Source: Actinomadura craniellae (lineage in GTDB: Bacteria; Actinomycetota; Actinomycetes; Streptosporangiales; Streptosporangiaceae). From it: a stretch of 64,000 nucleotides of DNA. Each line of letters begins with the position of its first letter. The first letter of the stretch is position 1. The stretch spans positions 1 to 64,000 of the forward strand of contig NZ_QLYX01000025.1 in the NCBI RefSeq assembly GCF_003289645.1, read 5' to 3'. The position numbers and the translations under genes were made by a program. Positions 8,307 to 16,323 of the stretch are shown one piece after another. The notes beneath the pieces were generated by a model. It searched no databases and was not told where the DNA came from. It saw only the letters and a program-made list of their open reading frames with translations.

Positions 8307-10922
8307 ATGACACGTGATCCGGCCGGAGCCTCCTCCTGCCGGATCGACGATGGGGACGACGTGGGCGACGACATCGACCAGAAGTACGAGGTTTTCAAGG
8401 ATCTGCTCGACTCGGGAACGCCCGAGGAAGCGGTCAAGAAGCTGGAGATCCTCGGTCTCGACGATGACGTCGTCCAGAAGATCATCGAGCGTCACGAACA
8501 GCGCATCATCCAGATCAGGGAGCTCGAGGAGCCCCATTCCGTAGTCCTCGGCAACCGGGACACCTGGTACACGGGCCCGCGTCCCAAGGACAAGTGCTGG
8601 CCCGCCGTCGCCGAGCTGCTCGAGAAGGCCGGCTGGCCGCGCGACCCCGCCATCGACAGCTTGGACACCGCGTCGACCAGGATCGTGTCCCTGCTGAACC
8701 ACCCCAAGGAGAAGGCGTTCTCCACGCGTGGACTCGTCGTCGGTTACGTGCAATCCGGGAAGACGACGAACTTCACCGCGGTCATGGCCAAGGCCGCCGA
8801 CCGCGACTACAAGTTGTTCATCGTTCTCGCGGGCATCCACAACGGTCTTCGACGCCAGACCCAGGCGAGGCTGGTCAAGCAGCTCGTCGAGCCCAATCCG
8901 ACCAGATGGTCGCAGTTGACCGACCTGGACAAGGATTTCGTACCGACGGCCAACGCCGCCTCGTTTTTCGGCAAGAGCAATAAGACTCACGTCCTCTGTG
9001 TCGTCAAGAAGAACGCGACCGTGCTGCGCAAGTTCGCCAAGTGGCTCGCCTCGGCGTCGGCCTACCTCAAGGACAGCCCTGCGCTGATCATCGACGACGA
9101 GGCGGACCAGGCGACCGTCGCCACGAAGTCGATCAATCCTCTGATCAGGGAGATCATCGATCAGCTCCCGAGGTGCGCCTATGTGGGATATACGGCCTCG
9201 CCGTTCGCGAACCTGCTCATCGATCCCAGCGCCGACGATCTCTACCCCGAACACTTCATCGTCAATCTGCCCAAGCCGCATGGACACTTCGGCACGGAGG
9301 TGCTGTTCGGTCGCTATGCCCTCGACGGAGAGGAGCCCGAGGAGGTCGACGACGGCTACGACATGATCCGTGAGGTGCCGAAGGATGACATCGAGTGCGT
9401 TCGTCCGCTCAAGCGGTCCGACACCGAGGGGTTCGTCCCAGAGATCACCGAGACGCTGATAGACGCGATCCGTTACTTCTGGCTCAGCACCGCGGCCCGG
9501 AAGGTGCGGGGCACCGGCAACCCGCACAGCACCATGTTGATCCACACCAGTGTCAACACGGCCGTCCACAACAGCTTCCGCACTCCGCTGGAGCACATTC
9601 GCTCCTGGATGCAGGATCGTCTCGACGATCCGCACCTGTTGCAGGAGCTGCGATCCCTGTGGGACTCGGAGACCGACCGCGTACCCGCCGAGGACTTCGG
9701 CGAGACGAAGGTCGCATTCGACGAATTGCTACCCCGATTGCCGGGAGTGATCGACGACTGCCGGATCATCATGGACAACTCCAGCAGTGAGGATCGGCTC
9801 GATTACGAGAACGGCCCGGTGATCGCGATCGCGGTCGGGGGCAACACCCTTTCCAGGGGTCTGACTCTCGAAGGCCTGTCCGTCAGCTATTTCGTCCGCG
9901 CCGTGTCGGCCTACGACACCCTGCTGCAGATGGGTCGCTGGTTCGGTTACCGGAACGGGTACGCCGATCTGCCACGCATCTGGATGACGACCGAATTGAA
10001 GGAGTGGTTCCGCCACCTGGCCACGGTCGAGACCGAGATGCGACGGGACATCGACGTCTACATGACCGAGGACAAGACACCGATGACCTTCGCGGTCAGG
10101 CTGCGCACCCATCCGGCCCTGCGTGTGACGGCCGCCGCCAAGATGAAGGCCGCGGTGAGGGCCGCCTCCGCGTACGGTGGGCAGCGGGTTCAGACGCGGT
10201 ACTTCCATACCAACGCCGAGTGGCTTCGCGCGAACCAGGACGCCGCACGCACCCTCATCACCAAGGCCGCGCAGAGCGCGACGAAGCGCGAGAGCCGGCC
10301 GGAGGCGGGTCGCCACCTTTTCCGAGGCGTACCCCACGACCATGTCATCGACTTCCTGGAAGGCTACGGCTTCCACGCCAAGTCCCAGGAATGCGACGCG
10401 GGCCTCCTGATCCGCTACATCGAGAAGCGAGTGCAGAGCGCCGGCGCACTGAAGAGATGGAACGTCGCGATCGTCGGCAACCCGGTGGGCTCGAAATCAG
10501 GAGACTTCGCCTTCGCTCCCGATGTGACAGTAGGAAGGATCATCCGAGCCCGACTCGTGCCGACCGAGCCCGACTTCGCGGACATCAAGACCCTCATGAG
10601 TCGCAAGGACGCCGCCGTCGACCTGGCGGGTGACACCGGCGGACTACAGGAACAACAGATCAAGGCCGAGCGGCGTAGGCAGCTTCCCGACACTGGGCTG
10701 TTGGTGCTCTACCCGATCGACAAGACCTCCGAGCCCGACCCCCCGAAGCCGAGCCGTCAGGCGATGAGTGCGGAGGACCACGTCATCGGCGTGGGCCTGG
10801 TGTTCCCTCAACCTGCAGGCGACGACAGCACGGTCGAGTGGGACTACGTCTCCGCCGACCTCTCCGGTGTGGAGATCGAGGAGGAGGATCTGACTCCGAT
10901 CGAATCCGAGGATCTCGGTTGA
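8307..10922 (+). CDS. Z1-domain superfamily 2 helicase-like ATPase
   Basis: An 871-residue protein with helicase-type motifs in order: Walker A GYVQSGKTT (146-154), Walker B IDDEADQ (262-268), motif III-like TASPFAN (296-302), SRGLTLEG (516-523) and the arginine-finger motif QMGRWFGYR (541-549). The last three are diagnostic of the Z1 family. Z1 proteins occur in predicted MORC-type R-M systems with methyltransferases, Vsr, PD-(D/E)XK proteins and GHKL ATPases, as here. The likely role is ATP-driven DNA remodelling or translocation. It heads a five-gene run with overlapping start/stop codons. The acidic C-terminus is probably unstructured. Confidence 0.88.
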   Translation: MTRDPAGASSCRIDDGDDVGDDIDQKYEVFKDLLDSGTPEEAVKKLEILGLDDDVVQKIIERHEQRIIQIRELEEPHSVVLGNRDTWYTGPRPKDKCWPAVAELLEKAGWPRDPAIDSLDTASTRIVSLLNHPKEKAFSTRGLVVGYVQSGKTTNFTAVMAKAADRDYKLFIVLAGIHNGLRRQTQARLVKQLVEPNPTRWSQLTDLDKDFVPTANAASFFGKSNKTHVLCVVKKNATVLRKFAKWLASASAYLKDSPALIIDDEADQATVATKSINPLIREIIDQLPRCAYVGYTASPFANLLIDPSADDLYPEHFIVNLPKPHGHFGTEVLFGRYALDGEEPEEVDDGYDMIREVPKDDIECVRPLKRSDTEGFVPEITETLIDAIRYFWLSTAARKVRGTGNPHSTMLIHTSVNTAVHNSFRTPLEHIRSWMQDRLDDPHLLQELRSLWDSETDRVPAEDFGETKVAFDELLPRLPGVIDDCRIIMDNSSSEDRLDYENGPVIAIAVGGNTLSRGLTLEGLSVSYFVRAVSAYDTLLQMGRWFGYRNGYADLPRIWMTTELKEWFRHLATVETEMRRDIDVYMTEDKTPMTFAVRLRTHPALRVTAAAKMKAAVRAASAYGGQRVQTRYFHTNAEWLRANQDAARTLITKAAQSATKRESRPEAGRHLFRGVPHDHVIDFLEGYGFHAKSQECDAGLLIRYIEKRVQSAGALKRWNVAIVGNPVGSKSGDFAFAPDVTVGRIIRARLVPTEPDFADIKTLMSRKDAAVDLAGDTGGLQEQQIKAERRRQLPDTGLLVLYPIDKTSEPDPPKPSRQAMSAEDHVIGVGLVFPQPAGDDSTVEWDYVSADLSGVEIEEEDLTPIESEDLG

Positions 10923-11938
10923 CCGAGCGACCGTGGCGAGACGTCCTCGACGTTCACTGGAACCGGTTGGAGACGGAACGTCCGTCGAACGCACGAAGAC
11001 TGCGCGTGTCCGACCTGCCGGTCGATTCGGCGAAGGGCAACCTCGCCGCCGCGATCGATCTCGACGGCTTCCGCCATCTCCTCGTGCCCGTGGACTCCCG
11101 TCAAAAGGTCCGGCCGGGTCTGAACGGCCCTGTGCTGCTCCTGAGGCGGCGTTCTCTCGAGGGAATCGACACCTTCCAGACCTACGCGGACCTGGCATGC
11201 CTCCGCGCGGACCTCAACGACCTCTTCACCGGCCTGTGCGCGGACGTGCTCAAGCGCGCCGAGGCATCCACCGACAACCCCGTCAAGGCGTTGTACACGG
11301 AACTCGATCGGTGGAAGTCGCTCTTCCAGGCCAAGAGCGGCCCACTGGGAGCCGAGCAGCAGTCTGGTCTGTTCGCGGAATTGACCGTGCTGGTCCGCCT
11401 CCTCGAACGAGACTCCGGTGCGCACCGTCTCTGGACCGGCCCCGAAGGACATCGACACGACTTCGCCGCCGGGCGATGCGCGATCGAGGTGAAGTCGTCC
11501 CTGAGCTCCGAGGGACGCCGGATGCGGATCCACGGACTCGATCAACTCGCCCCGCCGGCGAACGGGACCCTCCAACTGGCGTGGTTCCGGCTGGAACGCA
11601 CCTCGGGCGACGGTACGGGCCTCGTGGAACTCGCCGAACGAGTCGCTCGGCTCTGTGAGGACGAGAGCGCACTGCGCACGCGCCTTTCGCAGGCCGGCTA
11701 CAGCTCTGCGGACACCGAGGCCTACCGCAACGTCCGCTTCGTCGTCTCGGAGGAGCGGTGGTACGAGGTGAACGCGGACTTTCCGAAGCTCGTCGGTAAC
11801 GATCTGAGAGCGGCCGGCATCCCGATCGCCGTGTCCGACGTCCACTACACGATCGACATCACCAACGAACCGCCGATCCCCCTGGACGTCCAACACATGA
11901 ACGACGCTCTGTCCCGCTTGATCGAGGAGCCTGCATGA
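10919..11938 (+). CDS. PD-(D/E)XK motif protein, DUF4420 family
   Basis: TTG 10919 overlaps the Z1 stop (TTGA) and is preceded by GAGG seven nt upstream, which decides the start; a longer frame to 10838 lies inside Z1. The 339-residue product begins LTERPWRDVLDVHWNRL. It has a nuclease core with HDF (Asp181) followed by AIEVKSS (Glu190, Lys192), the D-ExK pattern of the DUF4420 putative restriction-endonuclease fold. It is the likely DNA-cutting subunit of the Z1/MORC system. Tight coupling to Z1 and to the GHKL gene suggests a complex made in fixed ratio. Confidence 0.82.
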   Translation: MTERPWRDVLDVHWNRLETERPSNARRLRVSDLPVDSAKGNLAAAIDLDGFRHLLVPVDSRQKVRPGLNGPVLLLRRRSLEGIDTFQTYADLACLRADLNDLFTGLCADVLKRAEASTDNPVKALYTELDRWKSLFQAKSGPLGAEQQSGLFAELTVLVRLLERDSGAHRLWTGPEGHRHDFAAGRCAIEVKSSLSSEGRRMRIHGLDQLAPPANGTLQLAWFRLERTSGDGTGLVELAERVARLCEDESALRTRLSQAGYSSADTEAYRNVRFVVSEERWYEVNADFPKLVGNDLRAAGIPIAVSDVHYTIDITNEPPIPLDVQHMNDALSRLIEEPA

Positions 11939-13860
11939 GCGAGCCCTCCTGGTGGTCACAGCCTTATCCCCCGGACGGCGCCAGTGCCGCCGAGGGGATC
12001 CGCAACCAACTCGGCCGCCCCGAGCTGGACCTGCTGACCATCCTGGTCCGCGAATCCGCGCAGAACAGTTGGGACGCACGCCTTCGTGAGGGCGGTGGGC
12101 CGGTCGAGTACGGCATCGACCTGCGGACCGTCGGCCCCGCACACGTCCAGGCCTGGCGCAGCCTGCTGCAACGCAACGCCCCCCTCGACGAGCATCTTCC
12201 CCTTCGCAGGTCGTTGCGACGTCCCAACATCCGGATCATGACCGTTTCGGATCGAGGCACCAGAGGGCTCGGTGGACCAACACGAGCGGACAAGGCCGTC
12301 ACGAGTGATCGCGATTTCGTGTCCTTCGTGCGCAACATCGGCGAGCCGCGCGACATGAAGCTCGGAGGCGGCACGTACGGCTTCGGTAAAGGGATCTTCT
12401 ATCTGGTCTCCGACCCGGGCACGATCCTCGTCCACACGCGCTGCCGCACCGCCCACGGGCTGGAGACCCGGCTGATCGGTTGCGCCCTCTGGAAGAAGTA
12501 CGTCGCGAAGAACCCGGAAGGCGAGAGAGGGTTCACAGGCCGACACTGGTGGGGTGTCACGACGGGTGAGGTCGTCGAACCCCTGATCGGAGCCGAGGCG
12601 GATGCGATGGCCCGTCGACTCGGCCTGGCACCTTTCAAGGCCGACGAGACCGGCACCTCCGTCGTCATGATCGATCCAGTGCTGGAAGACCGTGAGCCGA
12701 TCGACGCGGCAACGTACCTCGCAGAGACGATCATGTGGCATCTCTGGCCCAAGATGCTGGGCGACCCCACCGAATCGCCCGCGATGACGTTCTCCGTGAC
12801 GTGCGACGGCAGGAACGTCCCCGTCCCGGATCCTCGAGAGACCAGGCCGCTGAACCTGTTCGTCGACGCGTACCAGGCCTTGAAGGGACAAGAGGGCAAG
12901 GATCTTAGATGCGGCAATCCGAAGCAGTTCCTAGGCCGCCTGGGGCTGAAGAAAACGGTCGCCCCCGTGTTCGAGCCGACGGACGCGGGACGCATGGTGG
13001 GTATCGAAACGACGGCCCACCACGTATGCCTCATGCGCCCGGCCGAGCTCGTGGTGACTTACCACCAAGGCCCGAAGCCTCCGGCCGAACTTCTCTCGTA
13101 TGCCGGCGTCTTCCGAGCCGATGAAGCGATGGACGGCGTCTATGCCAAGGCCGAGCCGCCTACCCACGACGCCTGGAATCCGCACTCGTTGCAGTATCCC
13201 GAGAGCACGTTCGTGCGCACGACCTTCACACGCATCAACGAGGCACTGACCGACCTCCTGGACTTGGGCGGTGGAGCCCGGGCCGGATCGGCCCGGGTCC
13301 CCCTCGGCGCCGCGAGCAACAGGTTCTCCCCTCTCATGGGGGGTGCATGGGGCATCGGTGGCGCCACCGACTACCGCACGGCCGGAACCAGCGGCTCCAC
13401 CGGCACCTCCCCCTCTTCATCGGACGAAAGGAGTCGTTCCAAGCCGACCAACGTCGGTGCTCCTGCTCCTTCGGCCGGCGGCAAGAGCGCTGGAGCCGGG
13501 ACCGGGTCCGGTGCGACGAAGCAGCGTCGCCTGCGTGTGGACTACGTCGGCGACGCCTATCTGGACGAGCGTGCCGGTCACGCCGTGATCGTGCAGCCTT
13601 TCCGGCTGCCCGTCCCCGGCCTCCAACGCGTGAGCGCCGAGCTCGCCGTCGCGCTCAAAGGCGCCAGCGAGACGGAACCGCCGGTCGGTGCGGAGATGCC
13701 CGGACTGGTCGGTTGGGAAGATGCTTCGGGCGGCCTTTCCGCCACCGCCTCGTACGTCATCGAGGGCGGTGACGGTGCAATCTGGCACGCGATCATTCGC
13801 CCGGCGCCCGACACGGTGACGGACGTCACCGTGGCGACTCAGGCGGTGCAGGCGCCATGA
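11935..13860 (+). CDS. MORC/Hsp90-like GHKL ATPase
   Basis: A 641-residue protein overlapping its upstream neighbour by ATGA. The GHKL ATP-binding signature is clear: N box RESAQNSWDARL (Glu40, Asn44, Asp47), G1 box VSDRGTRGLGG (Asp106, Gly108) and G2 box LGGGTYGFGKG (143-153). The catalytic Glu is conserved. The middle (about 180-440) would correspond to an S5-like transducer domain. A Ser/Thr/Gly-rich linker at about 475-530 joins a C-terminal beta-rich domain. Bacterial MORC-like ATPases of predicted R-M systems are thought to act as ATP-gated DNA clamps or loop-trappers, like GyrB, MutL and eukaryotic MORC. Confidence 0.82.
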   Translation: MSEPSWWSQPYPPDGASAAEGIRNQLGRPELDLLTILVRESAQNSWDARLREGGGPVEYGIDLRTVGPAHVQAWRSLLQRNAPLDEHLPLRRSLRRPNIRIMTVSDRGTRGLGGPTRADKAVTSDRDFVSFVRNIGEPRDMKLGGGTYGFGKGIFYLVSDPGTILVHTRCRTAHGLETRLIGCALWKKYVAKNPEGERGFTGRHWWGVTTGEVVEPLIGAEADAMARRLGLAPFKADETGTSVVMIDPVLEDREPIDAATYLAETIMWHLWPKMLGDPTESPAMTFSVTCDGRNVPVPDPRETRPLNLFVDAYQALKGQEGKDLRCGNPKQFLGRLGLKKTVAPVFEPTDAGRMVGIETTAHHVCLMRPAELVVTYHQGPKPPAELLSYAGVFRADEAMDGVYAKAEPPTHDAWNPHSLQYPESTFVRTTFTRINEALTDLLDLGGGARAGSARVPLGAASNRFSPLMGGAWGIGGATDYRTAGTSGSTGTSPSSSDERSRSKPTNVGAPAPSAGGKSAGAGTGSGATKQRRLRVDYVGDAYLDERAGHAVIVQPFRLPVPGLQRVSAELAVALKGASETEPPVGAEMPGLVGWEDASGGLSATASYVIEGGDGAIWHAIIRPAPDTVTDVTVATQAVQAP

Positions 13861-14753
13861 GCAGGCTGATTCTCCCGTACAAGCTTCCGAGCGACACGTC
13901 GGTACAGGCCTCCGATTGGACACTGCTCCTCAAGGAGGGCCCGATCCCACTGCCCGAAGCGTTGCCTGATTGGGACTATCAGACGGACTTGGCCCTCCGC
14001 CGACGTGTCCGGGTGGACGTGGATCGAGTCCGCACCGAAACGGGCCTGCCTACTTCGGCCGTCCTCAATCTCACGGTCGTCTGGACGGCCACCGGATCCA
14101 ACCTGCGGGCCTCCGCCGAACGGATCACCATCCGTGAGCCCAGGGTCTCGGACGTCGAGGTCTCGGTGGACCTTCGAGGTACGGACCTCGGTGGGCTGCT
14201 CACTTTGGAGACCGTCCTCGTTCTGGGTGAACCCTGCAAGAACGGCAGGCCGACGGCGCCTCGACGCGCCGGCTCGGTCCTTTGGAGCGATCGGCATGGT
14301 CTGCGCCTTCAAGGCGACGCTCCACAATTCCCCATGGCCGTCATCGACTTCGCCAAGACCTCATTTCCCGACGGCGCCGGCTGGCACCTGCAGATCGGCG
14401 ACAACCTCGACGCCGCCGCAATGGGTGCGCTGTTGCTCCTGGTGAACGAACGGAACAAGCCGGCGGCCACGGCGTTTCAGAACGCCTCGGCTCCTCGGCA
14501 GGTCGACCGGCTGGTCCTCTCCGCCGTATACGGCGACGTGGCCAGGGTCATGATCGAGCACGCCCTGCGCAAGGACGACTTCGTCGATGGACACCCCTTT
14601 CCGGAAGAGACTCTGGGAGCAACGCTGATGGCCTTGTTCCACAGACTTTTTCCGGGATCTTCGATCAACGACGTCCGGCTTCGCCTCGAACACTCCCCGG
14701 CCCTGTTCACATCAGACCTCCAGGCCGCAGTCAAGATCTTCGAGGACTTCTGA
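13857..14753 (+). CDS. Uncharacterised protein of the Z1/MORC operon
   Basis: A 298-residue protein overlapping the GHKL gene by ATGA. It was not recognised. The first 150 residues look beta-rich with alternating polar/hydrophobic strands (LNLTVVWTATGSNLRASAERITI). The second half is mostly helical (AAAMGALLLLVNERNK, VARVMIEHALRKDDFV). No nuclease, ATPase or zinc motif is visible. Position and coupling make it a probable structural subunit or recognition factor. Confidence 0.75.
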   Translation: MSRLILPYKLPSDTSVQASDWTLLLKEGPIPLPEALPDWDYQTDLALRRRVRVDVDRVRTETGLPTSAVLNLTVVWTATGSNLRASAERITIREPRVSDVEVSVDLRGTDLGGLLTLETVLVLGEPCKNGRPTAPRRAGSVLWSDRHGLRLQGDAPQFPMAVIDFAKTSFPDGAGWHLQIGDNLDAAAMGALLLLVNERNKPAATAFQNASAPRQVDRLVLSAVYGDVARVMIEHALRKDDFVDGHPFPEETLGATLMALFHRLFPGSSINDVRLRLEHSPALFTSDLQAAVKIFEDF

Positions 14754-16189
14754 TGGGCTTCTTGTACCCGAGACTTCTGAGCGGCCAGGCCAAGCCGCTG
14801 CATGAGGCTTATCAGACGATGGCACCCGCAGAGCTGACCGATCGCGTGGGCGGGACCCACGACTCCGCCGTATTCGCAGCGACAGGCGGCGACAGGACCT
14901 CTGAGAAGGACCTGCGACGGCTGAGGGAGAAGGTCGTCGCGCTGGCCCAGGGATCGAACTTTCCGGAAGAGTCCACTCGGGAGCTGCGCAGCACCTTCGA
15001 CCTGAAACTCGCCAAGTTGCTGCATACGGAGATGGGGATCGTTCCCGCCGAGGCGGCATCGGGCGACGTCTGGGCCTTCCTGGCTCTCGTCCTGCTTCCG
15101 GACGTCGCCTACTGGCGCTACCCCAGCCCTCCAGGCGACCGCGTCCTCGGCACCGACCTCACTCGACACGTGTTCGGACGTCTGTGGTGGCGCGCTCATC
15201 TGGTCCACTCACCCGGCGATCCGGACCCGTACTCCGCGCTCTCCATCCTGGGTGAAGCCGCCTTCGATCAGATCTACGCTCGCCGCAAGGCACTGGGGGG
15301 CAGTCCGTACCTGGTCAAAGCGATTCTCCGGGTATGGGACTCTCTGAACCTGCACGAATTCAAAGAACGTCAGGTTCTGATCGACTTTCTCATGCGGCTT
15401 CTACGACTCGGGCCGTTCGTCGCCTTTGAGGCTCTGAATACAGATGCATTGGACGCCGAGCTCCGTTCCGTAGTCGAAGAATCCGTACGCGCAATACTGA
15501 AGGCCACCTCGGCGAGTCCCCAGGAGATCGACGCTCGGGTAAAGATCGTTCTTTCTGGTTCTGCACTCGGCCACGCTCCGAGCGTCTCTCCCCGGAAGGG
15601 TCCGACTGTCATCCGCACGAGTCTCCCTGCGGCCACCACGGACGAGGCCTCTCGTCGCCAGGACGAAAGAACCGGTCTCCGGGTCAGTCCTGCTCCCTAT
15701 TCGGCGTACGAGGGTCCGAGCTTCGGAGATCCCCGGGTTCTCGGTCTCAAGGAGCGGGCCGAGGCCGTGGAGACCGTGGTTCGCGCCGAGGGGCCCGTGA
15801 CCGCGTTGCGGGTCTTCCGGATCATCACCGGGCTTGCGGGCACCAGACTTCGGGAGAGCGCCGCCAGGCACCTCGTTGAGGCGACCAAGTACGCGGTCCG
15901 CAGGAACATGCTGGCTGTGGAGAATCAGGTCGGGCGCCGCGGATACCTGGGGGCGACCCTGCACATGCCGGACGGCCCCTCCTGTGTACTGCGCACCCGA
16001 GGCCCTCGCGCACTCGACGAGATCCCCGATCGCGAGCTCGTGGCCGCGGCGAACCTTGCACAGGCGGCCTCCACCACCCTCGACCTCGAAGAGCTCGCGA
16101 AGCGGACCTCCCAGATCTTCGGCTACGAACGGTCTACGGCGCCGTTCAAGGAGTGCCTGTTCGACGCCCTACAGAAGCACGGCAGGTGA
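14753..16189 (+). CDS. Uncharacterised protein, DUF6339-like
   Basis: ATG 14753 shares its A with the stop of the previous gene (TGATG), so translation is coupled. The 478-residue product starts MGFLYPRLLSGQAK and carries DVWAFLALVLLPDVAYWRYP in the first half. I associate this with the DUF6339 family from memory and not firmly. The first 200 residues are helical. The C-terminal part contains a helical repeat-like segment (about 325-380) that could be a winged-helix or HEAT-like unit. No catalytic motif was seen. It closes the five-gene coupled run that starts with Z1. Confidence 0.7.
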   Translation: MGFLYPRLLSGQAKPLHEAYQTMAPAELTDRVGGTHDSAVFAATGGDRTSEKDLRRLREKVVALAQGSNFPEESTRELRSTFDLKLAKLLHTEMGIVPAEAASGDVWAFLALVLLPDVAYWRYPSPPGDRVLGTDLTRHVFGRLWWRAHLVHSPGDPDPYSALSILGEAAFDQIYARRKALGGSPYLVKAILRVWDSLNLHEFKERQVLIDFLMRLLRLGPFVAFEALNTDALDAELRSVVEESVRAILKATSASPQEIDARVKIVLSGSALGHAPSVSPRKGPTVIRTSLPAATTDEASRRQDERTGLRVSPAPYSAYEGPSFGDPRVLGLKERAEAVETVVRAEGPVTALRVFRIITGLAGTRLRESAARHLVEATKYAVRRNMLAVENQVGRRGYLGATLHMPDGPSCVLRTRGPRALDEIPDRELVAAANLAQAASTTLDLEELAKRTSQIFGYERSTAPFKECLFDALQKHGR

Positions 16190-16323
16190 CATATCCCCCA
16201 TTTCGAACAAAATATCGATATTTCCAAGCTTTGCACCGTCGGCCGGTTCACTCCTCTTAAAATGTCGGCGCCTCTGGATAGCCTGCATCTGCATCATTGA
16301 ACGGCCCCGAGGAGGATGCAGGC
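16190..16323. promoter_or_regulatory. AT-rich spacer before the helicase-nuclease gene
   Basis: The first half of this 134-bp spacer is clearly AT-rich for the region (ACAAAATATCGATATTTCC) and breaks the run of overlapping genes. It could contain a separate promoter for the downstream helicase. TATCGATA is a small palindrome. No terminator hairpin with a T-run is visible. Confidence 0.35.

Noticed and set aside
8307-16189. DISARM or BREX assignment for the defence operon
   Set aside because: No DrmA/DrmB/DrmC, PglX, PglZ or BrxC-type gene is present. The Z1, DUF4420 and GHKL set points to MORC-type R-M instead.
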